Below are positions 37,900-46,910 of a stretch of DNA of 64,000 nt, one piece after another. The translations under genes and the position numbers were made by a program. The notes under the pieces were generated by a model. The model made no database searches, was not told the DNA's origin, and worked only from the letters and a program-made list of their open reading frames with translations. Within the stretch, counting starts at the first letter, position 1. Each line of letters opens with the position of its first letter. The stretch is from an uncultured Chloroflexota bacterium (GTDB taxonomy: Bacteria > Chloroflexota > Anaerolineae > Anaerolineales > Villigracilaceae). The stretch is taken from the NCBI GenBank assembly GCA_903914955.1, contig CAIWRB010000250.1, positions 16,204 through 80,203 on the forward strand, in the 5' to 3' direction.

Positions 37900-39969
37900 T
37901 TACGGAGTGGCTGTTGGCGTGGCCGTGGAAGTAGCTGTTGCGGTAGGGGTAGATGTAGCCGTGGCTGTTGAGGTGGCTGTGGTCGTTGCGGTGGCCGCTA
38001 CCAACCCCGCGTTATAGATCATAGGCGCAACCCATAGCGCGCGGTCACCTGTTGGAGAGCCGTTGGAAAGAACGGTGAGAATAAATTTTATATCGGTACC
38101 CACAAGTGATTCGAGGCTCTGATCAGCGGTACCATAACTGCCTTCATTTATTTCACCAAAAAACCATAAGGTCTGAATGGTGGAACTGCCGGAAATGGAA
38201 TAATCCAGGCGGAAGGTTACATTACATTGCGCAGTGCCTTCACAATTAACAAGGGAGCGGAATTTATCACCGCTTTTTACTTTATAAACCGGATAGAAGC
38301 CTTGAATATAACCGTTAGTAACATTCTGAGGGAAGGTAATCAAGCCAGTGCGATTATCGTTGACGCCATTCTCGAGTCTGGAAGGATTGACTGTCAAAAC
38401 AAAACCTCTTGCATCACCATCAGTGCCGGGGCATGGTAACGCTCCGGCTCCGCTGAACCAGGTCGCTGCGCACACGTTCGAAACAAAATTATAGCTTGTG
38501 CCGGCGATGGGAGTAGCTGTGGCCCCAGATGTGGGGGATGGGCCGGGGGTCACTGCTGTACCCGATACTTTGATCTCAACCCAGAATGATTTTGTGCCGC
38601 CCGTGCCAATTCCAAATGGAACGCCTGCGCTAGTCTTAAGTTTCCAGTAGCCGCGATAGGTTGTGCCTGTCGCAGGTGCTGTCAGGTTGATGCTGATATC
38701 AACGGTTTGGCCGGTCACCACGGTGGTCGGAATGACCGCCGGCTCGAGGCCGCCCATCTTCTCGCCAGTGTCAAAGATCAAGCTGTAGTTCGTCCAGGAG
38801 CAGGTACCAATATTCTTAAGGCGCCAGGTCTTTAAGAACGGAGCATTCGGCTGGAATGAAGTACCATCCGGTACGTTCACATCGGATACGAATTGAGCAA
38901 GATTAGTACAACCAGAAACAGCGGTTGCGGTTTTAGTTGGAGTAATCGTAGGGGGCGTTCCTGTAACGGTGGGAGCCGGCGTATTTGTTGCTACCACGCC
39001 ACCCGAACGTGAAATGATCGGATTTACCCACAAGGAACGGTCACCAGTTGGTGAACCATACGCCGAAGTAACGAGAATAAACTTTACGTCCTTACCCGCA
39101 AATGAACTCAGATCAAGATTTACACTGTATGTCCAGCCTTCATATTTTTCACGGAAGGTCCAGAAGGTTTTCACTGGATCAGTACCGATTTGATAATCCA
39201 GGCGATAAGCCACATAACAAGTGGTAGCGTTAAATTCGCAACCAATGGTCGACTGGAAGCGGTCACCACTTTGTACTTTGAAGATTGGATAAATCCCTTG
39301 AACATACCCATTGTTGACATTGTTTGGAGCAAACAGCAAACCCGCCAGCGAAGATTCGACTCCGCTTTCGAATTTGGGTTTATCCAATTTAAGCGCAAAG
39401 CCGTTGGCGTTCCCGTCCGTACCGGGGAAAGTGAATGCACCCGCGCCAGTAGACCAGGTCGCATCGCCTGCCTTTGCAGTAAAATCATAGCCTGTACCGG
39501 CGGAGGGCGATGAACCTACATTGATCTCAACCCAAAAAGTACTGTTTGCGTTGGAACCTATTCCGAACTCGCCGCCTGCAGTGCTCTTAAGTTTATAGTA
39601 GCCAAAGTAATGACCAGCAACAGTGGGCGCAGTCATATCCACTGAGATATCGACTGTGGCGCCAACAGCGACGGTTGTGGGGAGGGCAGCCGAGGCGGGC
39701 GCACCCATCTTCTCTCCGCTTGCAAAGATCAATGAGACATCGCTCCAGGCGCATGTCCCGATATTCTTAAGTCTCCAGGTCTTTTTGAAAGCCGCACCTG
39801 ATGCATAATTCGTGCCATCGGGTACGGTCACATCAGAAACAAATTGCGCCCAATTACATACTGCGGCTTTAGCAGGTTGCACAGCCGCAGCAGGTATGAT
39901 GGAAAGCATCAAGGCAAGCAAGAGCATTGTTGTTGCAAATTTTGATATAAATTTCATTTCTTCCTCCAT
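37900..39969 (-). CDS. Secreted multidomain protein: two NBR1-Ig-like domains and two copies of the unknown module, ending in a T/A/S/P-rich tail
   Basis: 689 aa; signal peptide MKFISKFATTMLLLALMLSIIPAAAVQPAKA; FKKTWRLKNIGTCAWSDVSLIFASGEKM and FLKTWRLKNIGTCSWTNYSLIFDTGEKM; tail TATTTATSTATATSTPTATATSTATPTATP. Confidence 0.83.
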   Translation of the reverse strand: MEEEMKFISKFATTMLLLALMLSIIPAAAVQPAKAAVCNWAQFVSDVTVPDGTNYASGAAFKKTWRLKNIGTCAWSDVSLIFASGEKMGAPASAALPTTVAVGATVDISVDMTAPTVAGHYFGYYKLKSTAGGEFGIGSNANSTFWVEINVGSSPSAGTGYDFTAKAGDATWSTGAGAFTFPGTDGNANGFALKLDKPKFESGVESSLAGLLFAPNNVNNGYVQGIYPIFKVQSGDRFQSTIGCEFNATTCYVAYRLDYQIGTDPVKTFWTFREKYEGWTYSVNLDLSSFAGKDVKFILVTSAYGSPTGDRSLWVNPIISRSGGVVATNTPAPTVTGTPPTITPTKTATAVSGCTNLAQFVSDVNVPDGTSFQPNAPFLKTWRLKNIGTCSWTNYSLIFDTGEKMGGLEPAVIPTTVVTGQTVDISINLTAPATGTTYRGYWKLKTSAGVPFGIGTGGTKSFWVEIKVSGTAVTPGPSPTSGATATPIAGTSYNFVSNVCAATWFSGAGALPCPGTDGDARGFVLTVNPSRLENGVNDNRTGLITFPQNVTNGYIQGFYPVYKVKSGDKFRSLVNCEGTAQCNVTFRLDYSISGSSTIQTLWFFGEINEGSYGTADQSLESLVGTDIKFILTVLSNGSPTGDRALWVAPMIYNAGLVAATATTTATSTATATSTPTATATSTATPTATP

Positions 39970-40144
39970 TCAATACACACACATTACAAGGACGTAAAAT
40001 AATCCGAAAAGTTCCCTGACCATACACTGTCACTAGTATAACTATTCTTTTGAGAATGTTCAATATGCTTAGCGGGCAATTTACTGGTCAATTTTTACCA
40101 TATCAAGAAGACTTCGAAAGCCTACATAAACTATAATCACGAAT

Positions 40145-41311
40145 ATGCCACGTATCATTCTTCATTTAGATCTTGACGCTTTTTTTTGTTCCGTTGAAGA
40201 AACTCAAAATCCCGATCTACGCGGCAAGCCTTTTGCAGTAGGAGGCAAACCGAATGAGCGCGGCGTTGTGGCATCCTGTTCCTATGCCGCGCGCGCTATT
40301 GGGATACACAGCGCCATGCCCATGTCGCGCGCGCTTCAACTGTGCAGGAATCTGATCATCGTGCCCGGGCGGCATAAATTGTATGGCGAATGCTCAGAAA
40401 AAGTTATGACCAAACTACGGGATCTAACAGGTTTGGTCGAGCAGATTTCCATAGACGAAGCCTTTCTCGACATCTCAGACATGCGCGAAGCCCCGGCGCG
40501 CATCGCACTCGACCTGCAAGCTGATATCAAAAACGAACTGCAGTTACCAAGCTCGATCGGGATCGCATCCAACAAACTCGTGGCAAAAATCGCGACCGAG
40601 GTTGGAAAGAAATCAAACAAGAAAAGAACCGAACCGCCTTTTGCATTAACCATTGTACCGTATGCTGACGAAGCAACATTTCTCGCGCCCCTGCCTGCGG
40701 ATATGCTCTGGGGCGTGGGACCAAAAACCTCCGCGCGATTAACCCAACTCGGCATCCACACCATCGGTGATATCGCCAACTGGCCTGAAAAAGAGATCGT
40801 CAATCTCTTCGGCGAGAATGGTCGCGACCTCTGGCGTCATGCGCATGGAATTGATAACCGTCCCATTGTCACAGAATATGAAACAAAATCCATCAGCCAG
40901 GAAAACACATTCAACGTGGATATCCGTGATGACAAGACTCTCGAAAAAACAATTCGTGAACAATCAAAAGAAATTGGACGTCAGCTTCGCAAGAATGATC
41001 TCGCTGGAAAAACTGTCAAGCTAAAAATCCGCTGGCCTGATTTCACAACATTGACCCGACAGATCACATTACCAACATCCACGGATAACGATGATGAAAT
41101 TTTTCACGCGGCCATCAAGCTGATGAAAACTGTCCGCAAGCCGAATCAAGCCGTTCGGTTGGTCGGGGTCGGAGTCAGCGGAATCGGCGCTCCGGTGCGT
41201 CAACTCAGTTTGTGGAACGCAGGCAGCGAGAAGTCGCGTAAACTTCAGGAAGTGGTCGATCAGCTTCAGAAAAAATATGGAAGGGATATCATCCATAAAG
41301 GAGAATCATGA
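40145..41311 (+). CDS. dinB: DNA polymerase IV
   Basis: 388 aa; MPRIILHLDLDAFFCSVEETQNPDLRGKPFAVGG, QISIDEAFLDIS, SSIGIASNKLVAKIATEVGKK. Confidence 0.95.
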   Translation: MPRIILHLDLDAFFCSVEETQNPDLRGKPFAVGGKPNERGVVASCSYAARAIGIHSAMPMSRALQLCRNLIIVPGRHKLYGECSEKVMTKLRDLTGLVEQISIDEAFLDISDMREAPARIALDLQADIKNELQLPSSIGIASNKLVAKIATEVGKKSNKKRTEPPFALTIVPYADEATFLAPLPADMLWGVGPKTSARLTQLGIHTIGDIANWPEKEIVNLFGENGRDLWRHAHGIDNRPIVTEYETKSISQENTFNVDIRDDKTLEKTIREQSKEIGRQLRKNDLAGKTVKLKIRWPDFTTLTRQITLPTSTDNDDEIFHAAIKLMKTVRKPNQAVRLVGVGVSGIGAPVRQLSLWNAGSEKSRKLQEVVDQLQKKYGRDIIHKGES

Positions 41312-41952
41312 AAATACTAGATTTGAAGAAGAAGTTCAAATATCTCTATCAACCTACAGCCAAAAAGATAGAGATTATTCAAGTGCCTAATTTGCAATTC
41401 GCCATGATCAACGGCGCAATTGAAAAGGGACAGGCGCCTGGCACATCCCCTTTATTTGCACAAGCCACACAAGCGCTTTATGGACTTTCATACACACTCA
41501 AGTTCATGCTCAAAAAACGAAAGACTAACGCCGTTGATTATCCCGTCATGGCACTCGAAGGTTTGTGGTGGGTGGAAGATGGCATGTTCGACATCACCAT
41601 AAAAGACAATTGGTTTTACACGTTGATGATCATGCAGCCTGATATCATCAAAAAAGAGATCTTTGAGGAAGCAAGGGAACAAGTCCGCAGGAAGAAAGGG
41701 GATAGTGAAATGTTATCCAAATTGAAACTTGCTACTTTTGATGAAGGCTTGTGCGTGCAGGTGATGCACATCGGCCCGTACTCCACGGAACCAGCAACCA
41801 TTGACCACATGAAGGAATTCATGGCCGAGAATAATTTGCGTGATAACGTGGGGCCGAACGGCAAACATCACGAGATCTATCTTAGCGATCCACGCAAAGC
41901 CGCGCCTGATAAAATGAAGACGGTCTTGAGACATCCTGTTATCAACATTTAA
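41308..41952 (+). CDS. GyrI-like small-molecule-binding domain protein
   Basis: 214 aa; QGTSPLFAQATQALYGLSYTLKFMLKKR, YPVMALEGLWWVEDG, HIGPYSTEPATIDHMKEFM, HHEIYLSDPRKAAPDKMKTVLRHPV. Confidence 0.9.
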   Translation: MKILDLKKKFKYLYQPTAKKIEIIQVPNLQFAMINGAIEKGQAPGTSPLFAQATQALYGLSYTLKFMLKKRKTNAVDYPVMALEGLWWVEDGMFDITIKDNWFYTLMIMQPDIIKKEIFEEAREQVRRKKGDSEMLSKLKLATFDEGLCVQVMHIGPYSTEPATIDHMKEFMAENNLRDNVGPNGKHHEIYLSDPRKAAPDKMKTVLRHPVINI

Positions 41953-41973
41953 ACTTTCAAACGAGGAAATCCA

Positions 41974-42333
41974 TTGAACTGCTTCTATCATTCCACCTCT
42001 CCCGCCGTTGGACTTTGCAAACATTGTCAGCGCGGACTGTGCCCTGAGTGCGCCGCCGTGATCGATGATGTACTCGCTTGCAAACATCGCCACGAAGATG
42101 CCGTACAAAAACAAGAACAGCTCAGTGCGCGCAACTTGTTCCAATCCAAACGGGTTGCGTCCGCCTACCATCGCAACGCCATTTTTTATGGGTTGGTCGG
42201 CGCGTTGTTCACAGGCTTTGGAGCCTTGCAGTATCGCTTTCTAGGGTTGCAGGCTGTGTTCTTTATCATGATCGGATTTCTCCTGCTCTACGCAGCCAGC
42301 GCAAATTATTTTGAAGGCAGAAAGCATAAGTAG
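41974..42333 (+). CDS. B-box-like zinc-binding membrane protein, TTG start
   Basis: 119 aa; CFYHSTSPAVGLCKHCQRGLCPEC followed by two hydrophobic segments. Confidence 0.75.
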   Translation: MNCFYHSTSPAVGLCKHCQRGLCPECAAVIDDVLACKHRHEDAVQKQEQLSARNLFQSKRVASAYHRNAIFYGLVGALFTGFGALQYRFLGLQAVFFIMIGFLLLYAASANYFEGRKHK

Positions 42334-42396
42334 TTTTTTGCAACTCTTTTCGTTTAACTACGTAAAGTAAACAGACAAAACAAAAGGAGAAAAAAA

Positions 42397-42600
42397 ATGA
42401 ACAGCTATAAAACCCTAACCCGAAGCAAATCCAACCGCATGGCTGCGGGCGTATGCGCAGGTCTTGCAGATTATCTCAACATGGATCCCACCGTTGTGCG
42501 CCTTCTATTCGTTCTGAGTTTCTTTGCTTTGCATGGTGGTCTCGTGATAGCCTATATCATCATGGCCATCGTCACCCCCGAAGAATCTGTCACGCAATAA
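42397..42600 (+). CDS. PspC-domain protein
   Basis: 67 aa; SKSNRMAAGVCAGLADYLNMDPTVVRLLFVLSFF. Confidence 0.93.
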   Translation: MNSYKTLTRSKSNRMAAGVCAGLADYLNMDPTVVRLLFVLSFFALHGGLVIAYIIMAIVTPEESVTQ

Positions 42601-42606
42601 ATACGA

Positions 42607-42659
42607 GTTGGCAGGTTTAATGGTTTGAACGTTGAAACCGTTAAACCTGCCAACTTTTT
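42607..42659 (+). terminator. Rho-independent terminator between convergent genes
   Basis: GTTGGCAGGTTTAATGGTTT-GAACGTTG-AAACCGTTAAACCTGCCAAC-TTTTT. Confidence 0.88.
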
Positions 42660-42668
42660 AAAGCGTTC

Positions 42669-43574
42669 TTAACGAGCCAACGTCAGGAAGACATCCTCCA
42701 AAGTTGGTTCGCCCTTTTCGATTTTTTCCACACTCAAGCCTTCTCTACTTAAGAGGCTTTGCATCGCATCCTTCTTAACCTGTGAGCTGATCACGCGCAA
42801 ATGGTCACCCGACAACCCAACGCGTTCCACGCCAGCCATAGCCGAGAGAATCTCCACGCCGCGTTCCAGCGGATGCACGAACACTTCCCAAACATCGCCG
42901 GTAATAATGGACTTCTTTAAATTGGTTGGCGTATCCATGGCCAGCAATTTTCCATCGCGCATCACGCCGACGCGCTCGCAGTATTCGGCTTCGTCCATAT
43001 AATGCGTGGTGACCAAAATCGTCACTCCGCCTTCCGCCAACTCATAGATCAGATCCCAGAATGCCCGGCGCGCGGTGGGGTCAACACCTGAGGTGGGTTC
43101 ATCGAGGAACAATAATTTCGGTTCATGCACAAGCGCAATGCCCAGAGAGAGTCTTTGCCGCCAGCCAGTGGACATGTCTTTCGTCAGGGTATTCTCATGT
43201 CCTTTGAGTCCAACGAGTTCAATGGTCGATTGGATGCGGGCTTTTTCTGTAATCCCATATACACCGCCATAAAAAGTCAAATTTTCACGAACGGTCAAGT
43301 CATCATAGATCGCAAATTTTTGAGACATGTATCCAACACGCTTGCGGACTTCTTCGGTTTGCTTGAAAGCATCAAATCCCAAAACAGTTGCTTCGCCTTC
43401 GCTTGGCTCAAGCAGGCCCAACAGCATACGAATCGTGGTTGTCTTTCCAGAGCCATTCGGGCCAAGGTACCCAACCACTTCCCCAGCATTCACTTCAAAG
43501 TTGATGTGATCGACAGCGACAAAATCACCAAAGCGGCGTGTTAGATTCTCAACATAGATAACGGGTAAGGTCAT
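42669..43574 (-). CDS. ABC transporter ATP-binding protein (YbhF C-half-like)
   Basis: 301 aa; YLGPNGSGKTTTIRMLLGLLEPSEGEATV, STGWRQRLSLGIALVHEPKLLFLDEPTSGVDPTARR. Confidence 0.93.
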   Translation of the reverse strand: MTLPVIYVENLTRRFGDFVAVDHINFEVNAGEVVGYLGPNGSGKTTTIRMLLGLLEPSEGEATVLGFDAFKQTEEVRKRVGYMSQKFAIYDDLTVRENLTFYGGVYGITEKARIQSTIELVGLKGHENTLTKDMSTGWRQRLSLGIALVHEPKLLFLDEPTSGVDPTARRAFWDLIYELAEGGVTILVTTHYMDEAEYCERVGVMRDGKLLAMDTPTNLKKSIITGDVWEVFVHPLERGVEILSAMAGVERVGLSGDHLRVISSQVKKDAMQSLLSREGLSVEKIEKGEPTLEDVFLTLAR

Positions 43575-43580
43575 GTTTAA

Positions 43581-44018
43581 TTACGCTCCGCTTTCCAGCA
43601 CAGATTTCAATTTTGCTAAATTCGCTTCCATCAAAGATTTAACCTGACCAGTCATGACACCTTCTGCAAGTTTAAAAACACCAGAGGGGTTGCCCTGCAC
43701 ACTCAGGCTGATCTTCGTTCCAGTGCCGACAGTTTTAAGCGCTAGTGTTAGATTCATTTGCATCGGTCCGGCATTCAATTGAAATCCGCATTTGCTTTCA
43801 GGCTCGTAAGTTTGTACCTGTAATTCGCCTTCGAGGCGGCGGCCAATGGCTTCGCCAACCGTTTTGAATTTTGTACCAACAGCAACAGCGCCCGGCGTAA
43901 CCTGCTCAATGCTGACAACAGCAGAATTCCATTTAGACATGTTATTTGGATTCGAAACAAATGCAAAAACATCTTTCACGGCGCGGTCGATCAATGTACT
44001 AAAGTCGAGATTAATCAT
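43581..44018 (-). CDS. SRPBCC-family (START-like) protein
   Basis: MINLDFSTLIDRAVKDVFAFVSNPNNMSKWNSAVVSIEQVTPGAVAVGTKF; ORF track start is too far upstream. Confidence 0.88.
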   Translation of the reverse strand: MINLDFSTLIDRAVKDVFAFVSNPNNMSKWNSAVVSIEQVTPGAVAVGTKFKTVGEAIGRRLEGELQVQTYEPESKCGFQLNAGPMQMNLTLALKTVGTGTKISLSVQGNPSGVFKLAEGVMTGQVKSLMEANLAKLKSVLESGA

Positions 44019-44037
44019 AACGATACTCCTTTCAGAG

Positions 44038-45054
44038 TTACAGCACTGGGTTGGATGAAAATACCTGGTCTTCAGACAGTGCAATGAAGACATCTTCCAA
44101 AGTGGAGGGAATGGCACGCAGTTCTGTCAGCTTGCCGCCAGCGGATTCGATCTCCTTGGGCAATCGCTTCATGATGAGATCGGTCTTGCCCGCGCGCACA
44201 CGCAGGTGCAACTTATCGCCAAACGCCGCGACATCTTCAACATCTTCATCTTGATGCGCGACATGGCGTAATTTATTGATGGGCGAGCCTCGCAATTCAA
44301 GAACACGATTATTGAAACGCGCGCGCAAATTGGACGGAGTATCTTCGGCGATGATCTTGCCCTCTCTCATAAATCCAACACGATGACAGCGTGAGGCTTC
44401 ATCCATATATGGAGTTGAGATGATAACACTGACACCACCACCCTGCCCTTCGGACATCCCCCTATTTTCTCCGAAAATGGTGGGAGAATCAAAGTGGGGA
44501 GCCGAAACAAGTTTGATCACAAGTTGCCAAAAATCCTGACGGGTGACAGGGTCAACACCTGTGGTGGGTTCATCCAACAACAACAAGCGCGGACGTGTGA
44601 CAAGCGCAGAAGCCAATCCAAGTTTTTGCTTCATGCCGCCTGAAAGCTGCCCCGCGCGGCGATCTTTGAACTTATCGAGACCGACGAATTCAAGAATTTC
44701 CATCGAACGCGGCAACCATTCTGTGGCAGAGAGTCCACGTATTTCGGCGAAGAAGCGAATGTTTTCCAAAACAGTTAGATCTTCGTACATGGAAAATCTT
44801 TGCGAAAGGTACCCGATCGTTGAGCGTGCCAACTCTGTCTGCTTTCGCAAGTCATATCCGCAAATGGTGACATCACCTTGATCAGGTAATAAAGCACCAA
44901 CCAACAGCCGCATGGTGGTAGTCTTGCCTGCGCCGTCGGAGCCGACAAGTCCATAAATTTCACCTGCTTTGATATTCAGGTCAACCCCATCCACGGCATG
45001 GACTTTGCCGAAATATTTTTTTATTCCGTTTGCTTGAACTAAATAATTTGTCAC
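44038..45054 (-). CDS. ABC transporter ATP-binding protein (YbhF N-half-like) with ~20-aa insertion
   Basis: 338 aa; GLVGSDGAGKTTTMRLLVG, LSGGMKQKLGLASALVTRPRLLLLDEPTTGVDPVTRQ; insert PHFDSPTIFGENRGMSEGQGGG before VSVIISTPYMDEA. Confidence 0.92.
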   Translation of the reverse strand: MTNYLVQANGIKKYFGKVHAVDGVDLNIKAGEIYGLVGSDGAGKTTTMRLLVGALLPDQGDVTICGYDLRKQTELARSTIGYLSQRFSMYEDLTVLENIRFFAEIRGLSATEWLPRSMEILEFVGLDKFKDRRAGQLSGGMKQKLGLASALVTRPRLLLLDEPTTGVDPVTRQDFWQLVIKLVSAPHFDSPTIFGENRGMSEGQGGGVSVIISTPYMDEASRCHRVGFMREGKIIAEDTPSNLRARFNNRVLELRGSPINKLRHVAHQDEDVEDVAAFGDKLHLRVRAGKTDLIMKRLPKEIESAGGKLTELRAIPSTLEDVFIALSEDQVFSSNPVL

Positions 45055-45056
45055 GG

Positions 45057-45536
45057 TTAATTCTCACTGAATGTTGTTGGATGAACGATCACAAATGCTT
45101 CGTTTTTTGCCAGGTCTTCCAATTGCTCGCGGCTGGGGCGGCGGGGCAATCCATGCGCTTTCTGCATGATAAAGCCGATCATGCGTGGATGTCTTTGAAG
45201 CCGCACTTCCATAAAATCCGCAAACCTGGATGGGTCGCTGATAACTTCCGCAGTACCGTAAAAATGTTTTACGCCGACTCTCAATTCCACTTGTGGATTA
45301 GCTTGAATGTTGCGCACCCAATCAGAGCACATGCCGCGCGCCGAACCCAGATAATAATCCGCGCCGATCATTTCATATTGAAGAGGAGTCACCCGCTTCA
45401 TACCTGAGCTGCGGCCTGTGGTGGTCAAAAGAAGGATGATCCTGCCGATTAGCGGACCAAACCCGTTTGCGTACAGCACACGATGAATTTTTTGTACATT
45501 CTTCATCTTCGCCCAATCGAAATTCATTATGGTCAT
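45057..45536 (-). CDS. Deazaflavin-dependent (F420) nitroreductase-family protein
   Basis: 159 aa; GRIILLLTTTGRSSGMKRVTPLQYEMIGADYYLGSARGMCSDWVRNIQANPQVELRVG. Confidence 0.88.
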   Translation of the reverse strand: MTIMNFDWAKMKNVQKIHRVLYANGFGPLIGRIILLLTTTGRSSGMKRVTPLQYEMIGADYYLGSARGMCSDWVRNIQANPQVELRVGVKHFYGTAEVISDPSRFADFMEVRLQRHPRMIGFIMQKAHGLPRRPSREQLEDLAKNEAFVIVHPTTFSEN

Positions 45537-45584
45537 GATATTTCAACTTTTACTTTTGCCATTGAAATGTTTAAACATTCGACA

Positions 45585-46889
45585 TTACTTAAAAACCACA
45601 TCCGCCGGCATACCGATCTTCAACTTCCCTGCGGGGTCTGCCACTTTTAATTTGATCGCATAAAAAGTGGAACTTCGTCCTTCAACAGTTTGAACATTGC
45701 GTGGAGTGAATTCCGCTTGATCTGCAATGTGGACGACCGTGGCAGTGAAAGTTAGATTGGGGAATGAATCCACACGAACTTCGGCAGTTTGGCCAAGACT
45801 GACTTGTCCATAAAGAGCTTCGGGAACATAGACTGTAATGGTTAAGTCAGTGAGATCAGCCATCGTCAACGCAACAGCGCCAGGCTGGACGAATTCACCA
45901 GGCTCAACATTACGGAGGAGGATGACTCCATCCATCGGCGCAAGAATGGCAAGTTTGGTAACTTGCGTATCAAGCAAAGCAAGATTTGCATCGGCTTGCG
46001 CAACTGAAAATTTAGCCTGATCCAGGGATCTGAGAGCGGCTACAACGGCTGGAGATTCTGCACCTGTTTGGAAGGATAGCCAGCGCGCGTATGCCGCGTA
46101 ATATCTTTGCTGCGCGGCGATGACTTTTCCGCGGGCGTATTCAAGATCAGTGGCCTGGTCAGTGGTGAGCGAATCGTTGTATGCAGTCTGCGCGTCATCA
46201 AGTTCGGTTAGCGCGATTTCATAATAATCATTCGCGGCATCGAGCAGCCCTCCGCTATTTGATGCATCCTCGGCCTCGGTCTTTACAGCTTCAGCGATCA
46301 AAAACGCGGCGCGGGCATCGGCAAGACGTTTTTCGGCTTTGAGATAAGCAGAGTCATTCAATTTGCCTATTACGTTTGTCAAATTATCAGCCACATCAGT
46401 CAGCGCGGTTTGAGCGTTATCCAATTCTAATTTTGCCGATTGAACTTGTTCAGCTGGATCAAAAAACCATGCAGGCTGACTAAAATCACCGGGCTTGCTG
46501 ACTTTTAGATCTTTTGCGCGTTGAGCATCCTGCGCTGCGATGGCGGCTTGCAAGGCTTGATCATATTTGACCTGAGCGGCGGCGAGCGCGGCATTGGCAG
46601 AGTCAACTGAAGCGGCGGCGACTGCCCGTTGAGCAGTCAGCAGGTTCGGGTCCAGATGAAGAAGTGGGTCATTCATCTTAACAGGTTGTGATTCCTGGAC
46701 GAGGACATCCGTCACCTTACCGGCGATCTCAGGCGCTACATTCACTATGGTGGCTTCGATGGTGCCTGAAGCGGTCAGATCACTAGGACCGGTATTGTTG
46801 AGGGAACGAAATCCAAAATAAGCAAGAGTTCCAATGACAATGACAGCTACTGCGATTCGTACAGGAAGTGGGGGAAATTTGTTATTCAT
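45585..46889 (-). CDS. HlyD-family membrane fusion protein
   Basis: 434 aa; N-terminal TM, SGTIEATIVNVAPEIAGKVTDVLVQESQPVKMNDPLLHLD, coiled-coil, APMDGVILLRNVEPGEFVQPG. Confidence 0.93.
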   Translation of the reverse strand: MNNKFPPLPVRIAVAVIVIGTLAYFGFRSLNNTGPSDLTASGTIEATIVNVAPEIAGKVTDVLVQESQPVKMNDPLLHLDPNLLTAQRAVAAASVDSANAALAAAQVKYDQALQAAIAAQDAQRAKDLKVSKPGDFSQPAWFFDPAEQVQSAKLELDNAQTALTDVADNLTNVIGKLNDSAYLKAEKRLADARAAFLIAEAVKTEAEDASNSGGLLDAANDYYEIALTELDDAQTAYNDSLTTDQATDLEYARGKVIAAQQRYYAAYARWLSFQTGAESPAVVAALRSLDQAKFSVAQADANLALLDTQVTKLAILAPMDGVILLRNVEPGEFVQPGAVALTMADLTDLTITVYVPEALYGQVSLGQTAEVRVDSFPNLTFTATVVHIADQAEFTPRNVQTVEGRSSTFYAIKLKVADPAGKLKIGMPADVVFK

Positions 46890-46910
46890 TTTGTATCTCC
46901 TAGAAAGAAA

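Noticed and set aside
37900-37990. GTGGCTGT/GTTGCGGT repeats as possible microsatellite array
   Set aside because: Degenerate codons for a Thr/Ala/Ser/Pro tail; kept only as protein-level finding.
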